From positions 72,355,006 to 72,419,005 of the forward strand of contig NC_092859.1 of NCBI RefSeq assembly GCF_032062135.1: 64,000 bases of DNA. Direction: 5' to 3'. A model generated the notes under the pieces. That model was not told the DNA's origin. It saw only the letters and a list, made by a program, of their open reading frames with translations, and made no database searches. Position 1 is the stretch's first letter. The number at the start of each line of letters is the position of its first letter. The DNA comes from Pyxicephalus adspersus. Taxonomy: Eukaryota > Chordata > Amphibia > Anura > Pyxicephalidae. The translations under genes were made by a program, and so were the position numbers. This document shows, one piece after another, positions 35,664-45,837 of the stretch.

Positions 35664-36045
35664 TCATACTTAAAGCCGTTTACCTCTAATCCCACAGATC
35701 CCTCGATGGAGCTGGACCTTTCCTGGATGGAGTCCCGCACCCTCCACGGAGGGAGCTCAGTGTTCTTTTCCAGTCTTCTTGCTACGTCACCCAATCTCGC
35801 ACTGTGCAGGTGTAAGATCATGTAATATAGCATACTGTAGAGGGGAAAAAAAGAACCCATCACACTGCGCAAGCCCTTTGTAGAAAAAATGCTCCCCCCC
35901 CAATCTCTGGCATGTTCAGAAAGAGCAGCCAAGAGCCTCCTGGGATGCATGATGTATCCCCGTAGAGGCTCTACGCCCTTTATGGAAGTAGGTGATTAAG
36001 ATTCATGTGCCTAACTATGCTGTTTTTAGACATATTTTGGTGAGG
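35664..36045. mobile_element. MITE present only in copy B
   Basis: Copy A reads 'gtgattcacacaagaattataagcctac' without interruption. In B about 380 bp lie between 'gtgattcatac' and 'ctataagcctac'. The insert starts ttaaagccgtttacctc and shares 'ctacgtcacccaatctc' and 'actgcgca' with the 2,212-2,636 element. The minus-strand 115-codon frame inside is not a gene. Confidence 0.65.
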
Positions 36046-36910
36046 TATGCCTAAAAACTATAAGCCTACAATGTAAAATAAATTTCCATGCAAAACAATG
36101 TACCGCTTTTTGCATAAAATTACGGACAGAATTAGAAAACCAGGGGGTTAAAAAATGTCTACAGAAGATGATTCTGATTTCTCCTTTTCCAACTAAAAAG
36201 GTAAAAAAAACCTATTAATTTTTAGTTATTTAGGTTTACCTGATGTGTATTTTCTACATAATCTTCAATCACAGACATTTAAAACCGTCTCAGAGTCTTA
36301 AATTACTTTAATCTACCTGACATACCTAATAATTGTGTATAAATTATAAATAATCTTGTATATTTTTATGTTATTCTCCGAGCTGTAGAGTGATCTTTGC
36401 TCCTCTCTGTTAACTGCAACCACATTCTCCCTCTATATAAAAAAACCTTTTTAGGGATATTCAAGAATTATAACATATAATAAATGTATTTATAGCTGAT
36501 TTGTTTTAACTCTTACCTCATCTTATCAGTTTGAAAATGCAATTCTTTTTGGAACATGCATTTTAAAGCAAATGTGCCAATATTCTATTTTATAAATAAA
36601 AACAACATATTATATATTGTCAAATATGTGCTTGATATCTACAGTTACAAAACTAGTGAAGGAATTTGAAAAGAGTCAATGGTATAGTTTTTGGAAGGAA
36701 TGTTTTGAACATCCCATTTGAAAACTTTCAAATATTTCCCAAATCCAAAAGTTTTTACAATATAACATTATACTGTTATGCCTCATAAATAGGAATCTTT
36801 TGTTGAAAGTTTTTGTTTGCAGTAAATGGGTTTTGCATTGCCATACAATTTTTTTTAAAAATTCAAATGCCTTATAATCCAGGTCGAATGGTGGTTAAAT
36901 ATGGTCAATG

Positions 36911-37035
36911 AATTCTGAATAATGTCAGAAGCCCATACTTAAAAAAGTCCAAAGCCTGCCAAGTCCTCATATTCACAATGTTCTCACAAGTCTTCATTTG
37001 TCAAGACCACATAAGGGTTCATTAAAAATTGATTT
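36911..37035. other. Short unassigned DNA after copy B
   Basis: Nothing recognised between the end of homology with copy A and the L1 5' region. Confidence 0.4.
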
Positions 37036-37258
37036 GTGGGACTTCCTGTGCCCAATGTAGCGGCAGCTTGTTAGACGGCTCATCATCCTTTGTGCCTTGA
37101 CAACTTTACCCCAGATCCCCGCTGCTCCGTATATTGTGGGAGCGGATAACCAGGGTGGATGGATCGTTTCGTCTCCGGCTCAGTTAGCGAGCAATATCAG
37201 CAATTACAAGATAAGATCACAGATATATCGCCCGTCTCAATAACTTGAGAATTATTGG

Positions 37259-37315
37259 TGAAACATATAAATTATATATATAAATTATATATATATATAT
37301 TACTGAAACATATAA
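37259..37315. repeat. 12-bp direct duplication flanking a 33-bp AT-rich insert
   Basis: The string tgaaacatataa occurs at 37,259-37,270 and 37,304-37,315 around an AT-only stretch. It interrupts the L1 ORF1 reading. It looks like filler DNA with target duplication. Confidence 0.7.
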
Positions 37316-38521
37316 AATGGCTGATCTGTCAAAGCTCTTCTCCATTACTCTCCCAAAAGCCCCGGGGCCTAAAGTACCTATGAAGATAGAAAGGGCTCAC
37401 AGACTGGGTCCTCCTCAGCGCAACAAACCGCTTCCTTGTTCAATTATTGTCCAATATCATGACAGATAAGATGCTTATATTAAAGGCATACCAGGGACAT
37501 GACTACTTTTCAATTGAAGACACCAGAGTACTACTTTTCTCTGATTATTCTACTGCGACTAACAAACAGCGACAGGTCTTTTCGCCCATATGCAAGCAGC
37601 TCATAGAGAAAGGTTTCTGATTTGCCCTGATGTACCCAGCGGTTTTGAAAGTCTTCCTCATAAGGAAGGAAGCACAAATTTTTAAGGAACCTTTAGAGGC
37701 TGCAGATTTTGTTAAATCATTGCATGCTACTGCACAATCCCACTCTGCTGTTGAAATATCGCCCAGGCATAATTCTGCCCTTTCATCATCCTCCTCCTCG
37801 CTACGTTCTTAAATAAAAATTTTTTTTTTTAGACAACTGCCAGCTACTGCTGTACCTGTGTTTTTATTTCAAGATAAGAGGAGCTTAAATATACATTTAT
37901 ATTAAGGCACTTGAGAAAATTATTCATTTTTCTAAATTCATCCACCAGATTGAGCTGGTGTTCCGTTTTGAGATCACACTGCATAGGTTTTGCTATTTAG
38001 TCCTTTTCTATGTTTTGCTGGAAGATTAAAAGCAAGAGAATGAGAAGGGATGGCAGTTTTTTCCTGGATGTTCCTTACCCCACGTTTATCACCAAATCCC
38101 ACATTGGGCAAGAAGGAAGTCGCCTGTTAGTACTACGACATGGAACTTTTGATCTGTTTTTTTATTTACAGTTTTTTGGGCTTATTTGCCTGTTTTTGTT
38201 ATCAGATGCTTCACCACAATTTTGGCATGTTGCCATTCTCTACTTATGGTTCTTGCAACATTCTTTCAAAAAGTATTACGCATGGCTGCTCGGCTGGGAC
38301 AGCTGTGCATTCTCATTATTGTACCTACTATTTTTTGTTATAGTTCTCTTTACATACCTACCTCCTTAACTGAAGATCACCACCTGGAATGTTAAAGGCC
38401 TTCGGTCACCCAATAAAAACACCAAGATCCTGCACCAACATCTCAAGAAATTGAAAACCGATATAGCTATACTGCAGGAAACCCATCTTACCGCCATTTA
38501 ATGTGCAAAAAGTCTGGGGAG

Positions 38522-38588
38522 CCCCATATGCGGGCAGACTTCCACCACCCTCTACACAAGGAGGGTGGAAGTCTGCCCGCATATGGGG
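38522..38588. repeat. 28/31-bp inverted duplication in the L1 ORF2 remnant
   Basis: The left arm 38,522-38,552 (ccccatatgcgggcagact...) and right arm 38,561-38,588 pair along their entire length except for one extra CAC in the left arm. An 8-nt loop (tacacaag) separates them. The right side continues the L1 endonuclease, so the left arm is a local inverted copy. Confidence 0.9.
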
Positions 38589-38779
38589 CAAATCCTTCAT
38601 TTCAGCGGTGGGATTGATAGATTCCTGGAGACATCTTCACCCGCTAGAACGAGAGTACACACATATCTCCGCAGTTCACTCCAATTCAATTTTAGTTATT
38701 TTACTAAATATGAACTGCACAGTATCAACACTTTTGTGATTTAACATTTAAGCGCTCACATTTTTACCAGAGAAAAGAT

Positions 38780-38945
38780 GATTGCTGTTGGCGCCCTGTA
38801 CTAGTAGTTTGTATGTACTTGTAGTACTATGTGAGAAACTCTATCCAAGAACACATACTGCTAGTACAGGGCGGCAATAGCAATCAGCTCGGCTCCCCTG
38901 ATTGCTGTTGCAGCCCTGTAGTATGTGTTCCTGGATAGAGTTTGG
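38780..38945. repeat. Foldback repeat remnant
   Basis: The string 'attgctgttg.cgccctgta' occurs twice in direct orientation and once inverted. The block 'tctatccaagaacacatac' is shared with the hAT MITE at 44,375-45,188. Probably a deleted member of that family. No ends found. Confidence 0.5.
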
Positions 38946-38977
38946 ATCAGCCAGCTGTGGGATCAGCCTGTTTCACC

Positions 38978-38981
<4 letters not shown>

Positions 38982-39017
<36 letters not shown>
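38982..39017. repeat. (TA)n microsatellite
   Basis: TA run flanked by cacctttt and aaaggtg, so the tract with its flanks can fold as one hairpin. Confidence 0.95.
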
Positions 39018-39018
<1 letters not shown>

Positions 39019-39092
39019 GTGTATATAATGGCAGGAAACTTTGCCACCTGCATGCAGTGTAGGTCCTAACCTCATGGGCTCATTTCTGTCTG

Positions 39093-39359
39093 GATTTATA
39101 TGTCTAAAAGCGGTATATTGTCTTTCATAAAAATGTATTTTACAGTATAATATAATAGTATGAGTATAATAAAGTTTGAAACACAAAATCATGTCAAAGT
39201 TTATTATTGATTTTCTTATTAAATTCATTTTTTTTAATTATTTAGTTTATCATTTTGACATGATTTTGCTTTTCAAAATTTAATATACTCATACTATTAT
39301 ATTATACTGTAAAATACTTTTTCATGAAAGACAATGTACCACTTTTAGACATATAAATT
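39093..39359. repeat. Long inverted repeat, ~106-bp arms, ~52-bp loop
   Basis: Arm 39,093-39,198 (gatttatatgtctaaaagcg...) pairs with 39,251-39,359 at over 90% by eye. The arms carry 'agcggtatattgtctttcat' and 'tattttacagtataatataatag'. The first motif links it to the TTAA-type MITE family at 22,055 and 36,055. It is a foldback arrangement of two element ends. Confidence 0.85.
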
Positions 39360-39780
39360 CAGTGTATTGCATTCAATACAGGTATTTTGTATTGAATTCA
39401 ATACAAAATAGTTTGAAATTCCTGCCGCGTCCCTAGCAACGACCACACGCAGCAACTCACCAGGGGACAGAACGACAAAGAGGTTGTGGCCAGAGGATGG
39501 CAGGACACTGGAGGATGCTGGAGGACGCTGATGGGACCAGGAAATGCCTTTTTTACTTTTTCTTAGCTGCCCCGAGTGTGGCTCGGGGTCACCGCTTTCA
39601 GCTGTTTTTTTTTACCCCGAGCAACACTTGGGCTTACTGCTCAGGAGGTTAAACCCTCACTACTCACTCACCATTCCATATCCCCCCTCCTATTTTGTGC
39701 TACATCGCCCCTATTTAATGTACAACACTGTAATATGTTGGTGCTATATAAATACAGCTTATTAATAATTTATTTTAAAT
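39360..39780. mobile_element. TTAA-type MITE remainder and a repeat tail
   Basis: From 39,360 the sequence (tgtattgcattcaatacag, gaaattcctgccgcg..., cgagtgtggctcggggtca, gctcaggaggttaaa) is the reverse-orientation relative of 63,437-63,790. The TTAA at 39,653 would be its end. The stretch to 39,780 contains 'atatgttggtgctatataaa', which I associate with a frequent frog repeat tail. No gene. Confidence 0.55.
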
Positions 39781-39794
39781 ATAAATTATAATAA

Positions 39795-40163
39795 TTAAGA
39801 TGCTGTCTTTCACTAGCTAAGAATTTAATGAATATTATTGCCACATTCAAAGCCCTTTCATCATTACTAGAGGACCACAAAGGCACACGCAAAGCTGTTT
39901 TACGTATTCATTTGGCTTTTGATTACCTATTATTAAAACATAATATAGGGTGTGAACTATTTGAGGACATGTATTGTTTTAATTTGACTGACCATACTAG
40001 TGTCGGTAATACAGCCATACAGAACTTCAATGATATTGTTAGCAGAATTTATCAGGATCAGGATCAGGGAGTATCGGCATGGCTATGGAGCTGGCTCCTC
40101 AACTGGGGCAATATTATATGCCAAATACCACCTTCTGTGGTAATTGCAATTGCCTTGTGTTGA
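39795..40163 (+). pseudogene. Endogenous retrovirus env (transmembrane subunit) fragment
   Basis: About 120 codons are open and have the layout of a retroviral TM ectodomain. A heptad-rich helix with an LSSLLEDHKG-type start is followed by the loop Cys region (about 39,948-39,980). A tryptophan-rich membrane-proximal stretch (SAWLWSWLLNWG, about 40,074-40,109) comes before a hydrophobic segment cut short by a stop at 40,161. In the loop the first Cys of the expected CX6CC pair is Tyr. The SU subunit, fusion region, gag and pol are absent. The fragment lies upstream of a polypurine tract and LTR, as expected for the 3' end of a provirus. Not functional; old host-genome copy. Confidence 0.7.
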
Positions 40164-40199
40164 TTTTTTCATTGTTTCCCATTGTTTTTCTCTCTGTTT

Positions 40200-40618
40200 A
40201 GGAGGGAAAATGGGGGAAAATGTAGGCAATTTTTGACCTGATCATTGCTATTTTGTTAGTTACCGCTGCCATCTTGTTCATATGACAGTTGGAAGCCTCT
40301 TTAATTTTTAGACAAGAATAGTTTTCCTACCAAGGATTGCAAATTCTTGTATATCTCTTATTTTCACACATGGCCTTGGAGTGTTCTAAGCAAGGTTTTG
40401 TTGCAAGGGAGAAGCTGGGCTGATATAGGAAGCTGGTTGTGGAGGGCTCACAAATGGTTTAGGATTTTGGGCAATTACTGTGTAATACCGTATTTATAAA
40501 CTGGATCTTTTCAACAATAAAACATAACCAATTACTGCTTGTGGAGTGGTTTATGTTGCCAGGTTAGCGCTAACTCAGGTCTCCTCTCTGCAAGATAGAA
40601 ATTCTCAAAACACCTAAC
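40200..40618 (+). mobile_element. Polypurine tract and 3' LTR of the env-bearing provirus
   Basis: The purine run at 40,200-40,220 (aggagggaaaatgggggaa) is followed by TGTAGGCAATTTTT at 40,221, the likely U3 start. An AATAAA lies at 40,516-40,521, and the element appears to end near ...CACCTAACA at about 40,618. The order env-PPT-LTR supports the call. No partner 5' LTR is in the window, so the right boundary is uncertain. Confidence 0.6.
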
Positions 40619-42152
40619 AGATACTAATGATGCTGTTTGGATTTAAGCGAACCATTTTGTTTGGTTCTGCTATAACTGAACAATGCTGATTTTTGCCCAA
40701 CAATTTTGGTTTATAAATTGGGATATCCCATAATGCCCTAGTACACCAAATAGTAGTCAGAGGAAAGCTGGGGATCCTGCAAACTTTGCGCTGGCAGCCT
40801 GGGGCAGGTGTCTTATTGGACTTTTTTTTTTTGTATAGGAAATCCATGGTCAATCCCACTCAGGCCTGTGTCTAAGGAGGTGGGTCCAGAGGCTTGCCAC
40901 TTCCAGGTACATACTGCAAGATTTGGTCCAGTCAATAGGAGGATGTGGTAGCTTAAACTGAGCTTGATTCATCATAATTTAAAAGCATGGGGTATTACAA
41001 TCACAGTTAGAGTGAGGGGGATGCAGTTTGCTATCAGTTTTTTAAGTTCTTACTAAACTACGCAGACAGACATATAGTAATTTCCAGAATACAGGCTGAT
41101 TTGTGGCAGACACTCTTGGGGCTCAGCTTGAGTCTCAGGAGGAAGAGAAAGGTCTGTAGTGCTCCCAAAGTAAACTTCAGCTGAGTGGCTTTGGTTGAGA
41201 AAGGAATGCTGTACTGTTCTCTGGACATAAGTTATTTGTACTGCATTGGTTAATGTAATTTATTAATAATTGATAGGAATGCTCATGTTAGATCCACAGC
41301 GCCATCTAGTGGCTATTTACTATTAGTAACCTGTTGTAGTTCTATGATTTAATTGAGCAGAGATTTATGGGAAAATAGGAGCTTCCATTTTCCCCAGTTT
41401 CAGAGATTAACAAATGTTCATTCAAAACTGTTTACTGTGTTGCAGCCGATGATAGAAAGTATGTGTTAGTTATATGTGCTAAGGTATTGCTAAGGGCTAC
41501 AGGTATTGTTTTATGCTACCAGATTGTACTCCTTATGCAATGTATGTTGTATGATCATCTTAGGTAATGTTCTTACAGTATGTTTTGTTCATTTCTTTCT
41601 TTAGTTTACCCATTTCTACGTCCGGTTAATAAACCTACAGATTTTCACACAAGTCTCAATTTATTGACTAGTAGAGTGATGTTATCTGCCTGTTGAGCTG
41701 CATATAGACCCCGGAGGTACATGTTGCAAGAACAGGATAAAAGCTTTCTCTTTTTTGTGTTTCTATCCATACGACACAGCTGGGGGATGGAAAAGTAGAG
41801 GAGGAAAGTGTTGGTACAGAGGATGAGGAGAAGGCTATGGCAGTGGTATTCTATTCTTTGCAAACTCCAGCCATTATGTGGGATGGTCAAGTTTGTAAGT
41901 ATGTGAATTCTAGCTTTTCTATGTTTGACCTAGGAGCCTATGTAAAGATTTCTTACTGAGATAAGGAAGGTGATCAATCTTGCTGTAAGCATGTTATCCA
42001 AAGGGTGTTAAGTGTAGCAGGGGGTGGTAGTGGGGTGACAGAAAGACCCTTTTGACTATCTTTGCAGTAGGCTAAAATCCCTTCCAAAGGTTTTTTGCCT
42101 CTCTTATGAGACCTAATTAATATTTTGATTATTGTTTTTTCCTGTCTTTGCT
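40619..42152. other. Unassigned DNA with one CTCF-like motif
   Basis: No gene or transposon ends recognised. An AATAAA near 41,628 and purine/pyrimidine composition shifts could mean another decayed LTR, but no TG/CA ends or duplications support it. Confidence 0.4.
41299..41312 (-). promoter_or_regulatory. Candidate CTCF core motif
   Basis: The minus strand reads CCACTAGATGGCGC, which matches every position of the degenerate vertebrate CTCF core CCASYAGRKGGCRS. A single 14-bp match in 64 kb can occur by chance. A weaker version (CCACTAGATGTC) lies near 24,212-24,223. Confidence 0.4.
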
Positions 42153-42160
42153 TTAGTCAG

Positions 42161-42729
42161 TAGTAGTGTTCGAATTCGGGTTGTCCTTATATTCGACCTG
42201 AATATGGCTGTTCGAATTCGGATAGACCAACCAGAAAAACACGGGATTCGACTTCGCGAATTTGTGTGTAAAAATATGTGTAAAAAAGAAAAAAAAAAGA
42301 GGCTTTAATGTTAAAGTAATTTATTTAATGTGTGTGATTTGTGTAAATAACTTTTATTTTTTTTACATGTTATCCTACAATAGGGATGAGCGAGCGACTT
42401 AAAACTCAATCTCACAGTGAATTCAACCATTCTCCCTTACCGAGAACAGCCCGTGGAGCATGGGAACCTGCGGTCACAGCTGATTAGAGGTATGCGAGTG
42501 CTTCCAATCAGCTGTAACTGCAGGCAACTCTCAATGGAGTTTCTTCATTGGGAGTTCATCTGAGTTCAGTTTCTCTTGCAGTTCTACACAGTCCCGATTA
42601 ATAACCTGAATCCCCCCCCCCCATAGAATTTAATGGTGTTCAAATTCGGTGTTCGATCACCCCAAAAAATATCATGCTATTCGATCGAATAGCCGCTGAA
42701 TCGAACACTGGGCTATTTGACCAACACTA
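42161..42729. mobile_element. hAT MITE with perfect 8-bp TSD
   Basis: Flanked by TTAGTCAG at 42,153-42,160 and 42,730-42,737. The left end is tagtagtgttcgaattcg and the right end, inverted, tagtgttggtcaaatag. The interior holds hAT-like 'tagggatgagcgagcgac' (near 42,382), also the terminus of the large hAT at 55,813-61,922. No coding capacity. Confidence 0.85.
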
Positions 42730-42737
42730 TTAGTCAG

Positions 42738-44366
42738 TTCTAATATTATTGGACCCCAACAAAGCCTTCTGTATTTGCTTTTGGAACCATTATGTAGATA
42801 AACTCTTCCAAATCCCTCAGATTTTAATATAAAAGCTAACAAATTTTTAGGAAGACCCCTTGAAGGGCATTCTGCCTTCAGTCCTGTAACAAGACCTACT
42901 TTTTTAGGAAGAGCCCTCTGTGGCCTTTTGCCTCTTCTCTGAGGCCTGCCATTTTTTTATTTTTCTATTCTTCTATTATTATCCTATATGGGCTTTTTGC
43001 TTGACTTCATGGGATTGTTTGTGCTGCTGTCCCACTGTGGTACCATGGACTGAGTAAGATTATATGATATCTCCTCTCCCTTCAAAATTCCATAGTTTTA
43101 TCCCCATTAACTTAAAAAGAGTTCTATTCTGGTTCAACCCAAACCCAAACTATACTACCAATAGCACAGGTAAACCTTTATTCAAGCAAAGGGATTCATT
43201 GTATTAGGAAAAATAGTCAATGTTACTAACTTATTTTAGAAAGCTGAACAGTTAATTAACAAGGGCTTTTGCCCTTTATGCCAAAGAGAAAACAAAAAAA
43301 CACATATTTTCACAATCAATATTATTTATTCATAACAATATACATCCATATCTAATAATACTTTCTCATTGAGGTTATATACAGTAAATGCTAATTAATG
43401 CTTTTCAATAAAACATTATTTTTTCTGCTTTACTAATCTTTTCTTGAATGTAATAATTCAGTGACAAAGGTATATTGTTGTTCTTTTGTGTTAGTGGGCA
43501 GATATATCAATGTGCCTTTCATGTATTTCCCTAGAGCTCAATAATAGAAACACCACAGTGATCCTGACTGGGGTTTTTAAATTTTTGAAATCTGGAACCC
43601 AGATAAGAAAACTGTTCTCGTCATGGGACTCAAGAAGACAAATATTGCAAAATTGCCTGCAGCCCCTGACAGCTGCTCATCTCTGCACCAATTTACAGCT
43701 CTTCTTCTCCGCAACACTTGCCTATTGCTCCCAGCTGCAGCCCCAGTCAGCTGCAACCAGTCAACCTACACAGTCCACATTAACTGATCACCATTTATCC
43801 ACTGCTTTCCTCCCAATTAACTACTCAGATCCACAACACTCATCCACTGCTCACTTCCACAGCCATGACCACTACTCACCTCTGCAACACTCATTCACTG
43901 CTCACCAAGTAATTGGTCTTTTTAGTTATGGACTCTTTATAAGAAATTGGTCTTGGTTGGTTGACAATTGTATTTTTTTCCAAACTTGACTTGCATTGAA
44001 CGATATAGGGTTAAAGTGCCCATATAGTTCAGTAAGGTTTTTAAAGGTCCCATATCCAGGTAACCTTTTAGCTATAACTAAAAGTAGATTTGCTTATCAC
44101 TAGTTACTGGAGTGAAAATCTGAATGCATATTTCAACCAGAAAATAACCTTATATACAAGAATACCCATTCCAAGTCCATCTGATCCAACCTAAGAATTC
44201 TTTCGATACTCACATGTAGGATTCCTGAACTGTATTAATTTTACACCTCTATTAATTTTTCCAGAAGTAGACTAACCTGCAGGATAGCAGGAGTTAATAT
44301 TGTTATCATTGCATTCAATCCATTTTAAGTATGTATCTGAGAATCCACACTGTCTCAAACTGTGTA
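42738..44366. other. Unassigned DNA
   Basis: A loose repeat of 'gaaga...cccttgaagggcattctgcc' versus 'ggaagagccctctgtggcc' occurs near 42,850-42,930. Around 43,680-43,900 a C-rich stretch repeats 'ctgctcac' irregularly and supports a 159-codon frame with no family signature. No gene called. Confidence 0.35.
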
Positions 44367-44374
44367 CTCATAGC

Positions 44375-45188
44375 TAGTGTTAATGTTCAAACTCTGGTTG
44401 TCCCTATATTCGACCCGAAAATGTTGGTTCAAATTCGGGAAGACCTGACCCGGTCACAGCTGATAGGAACTCAAGTGCTTTCAATCACCTGTGACTGCAG
44501 AGAAACTCCATTGAAAGTTCATCTGCAGTTCCACTGCGATCCCCGGACACTAGATGGTAATTAACCACTAGTGCCCAGGGATCGCAAACAGGAGGATTCC
44601 CAGGGATGCAAGAATGATTGCAGCCCTGAGAATCTACTGCAATCCCAGGGCACTAGAAGGTATTTAACCTCTAGTGCCTGGGGATCGCAAATAGGAGGAG
44701 ATCAGTTCCCACGGTCACCATGCTGTACTTTTTATTGATAAGTATAGCACGGTGACTGTGGGAACTTGCAGTCACACCTGATAGGAGGTACGGGAGTGCT
44801 TCCAGTCAGCTGTGACTGCACATGAACTCTCAATAAAGTTTCTCCATTGAGAGTTCATCTGAGTTCAGTTCCCACGGTCACCGGTCTGTACTTATCATTG
44901 ATAAGTACAGCCTGGTGACTGAGGGAACTTTGCAGTAACAGATGATTGGAGAAGGCATGCGAGTTCTTCCAATTAGCTGTGACTGCAGATGAACTGCTGT
45001 TTCGTATGTGTTCTTGGATAGAGAACACTGTGTTCTTGGATAGAGAATCCCTATCCAAGAACACATACTACAGTTACGCTAGGGGTGCAAAAGCAATTAG
45101 GGGAGTGGCGTTCGATCACCCGAAAAATATTGGGCTATTTGTTCGAATAGCTGCCGAATGGAACAGCTTAGCTATTTGACCAACACTA
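44375..45188. mobile_element. hAT MITE, same family as 42,161, with internal hairpins
   Basis: Ends TAGTGTTAATGTTC and, inverted, TAGTGTTGGTCAAATAG. The flanking 8-bp repeats CTCATAGC (44,367-44,374) and CTCATAAC (45,189-45,196) differ at one position. Two long hairpins are built from 'ttcccacggtcacc...' and its complement (about 44,705-44,770 and 44,868-44,930). A third pairs 'tgtgttcttggatagag' with 'tatccaagaacacatact' (about 45,008-45,070). Non-coding. Confidence 0.8.
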
Positions 45189-45196
45189 CTCATAAC

Positions 45197-45710
45197 TCTA
45201 TCTACCTCTTTTGGTTCCTTAAGTACTGTGCCAACCCCTGGTAGGTCATGGGACATGAAGGCATGAAAAGGTCCAGAAACCATTACCTCCCTGTCAGTCT
45301 CTCTATGACCCCATCTGACTGCCTCTTCTGACTGGCCATCATTTGTTTCAAACTGCATTCAAACATAGCTGCACTTTCTGTGATAGAATTAGTGTTTTTG
45401 TAAACTGCTTTGGGTGAGTTTTTAGATTGAAACCTGTTCTTTTAATTATTTCTTGTTTCAGTACCTAAACTCTGGGTACTGGCATGGCCCATAGAAAAAG
45501 AAAGAAATAGAAAAACTATAAATTAAATATTAATTTGGCATTACAGATCCTAGAAATTTAAATTTAAATTTTATAAAGATGGATGAGAAAATGGGATAGG
45601 AGGCTCTTGGAACTAAACTGGCAAATACCTGTATAATTACCCTCATTTAAGCACTGCTGCATAGCAATCCTGTGTGGCTGTTTTGAATTTTGCTTTTTAT
45701 ACTGTACCCT
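45197..45710. other. Unique DNA upstream of the L1 target site
   Basis: Nothing recognised in this stretch; it runs up to the L1 target-site duplication. Confidence 0.4.
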
Positions 45711-45837
45711 AAAAAAATCTGGTCCAGGGGGGCGTGGCTGGCCAATGGCGGAGTAGGAAGCAGGACAGCACCGCTCCGTACTCCACAGGGGGAAAAGCCG
45801 CATTAAGCAGCACGCTAGTGCCTCCAGAGCATCCCTG

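Larger units (their letters stand above)
26238..36910 (+). repeat. Tandem segmental duplication, copy B
   Basis: Collinear with copy A (see 13,365). Specific to B: an L1 (29,579-35,272) and a MITE (35,664-36,045). Absent from B: the CR1 and the 22,333-24,365 segment. The end is at 'atatggtcaatgaa', shared with copy A at about 24,934. The unit excluding later insertions is about 5-7 kb. Confidence 0.9.
37036..38745 (+). mobile_element. Internally deleted and truncated L1
   Basis: It begins with an L1 5'-UTR-like tgtgggacttcctgtgccc. ORF1 is represented only from the RRM (about 37,205-37,270, LQDKITDI...ARLNNLRIIGE) through the conserved region (ERAHRLGPPQ at 37,390) to the C-terminal domain (MYPAVLKVF, 37,630). 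ORF2 starts ITTWNVKGLRSPNK (38,368) and ILQETHLTA (38,467). The rest of the endonuclease is missing up to SWRHLHPLEREYTH (38,620). The element then stops. No TSD seen. An inverted duplication sits at the ORF2 deletion junction. Confidence 0.75.

Noticed and set aside
43510..43989. 159-codon plus-strand frame
   Set aside because: Serine/glutamine/histidine-rich, from an irregular C-rich stretch; no domain and no splice context.
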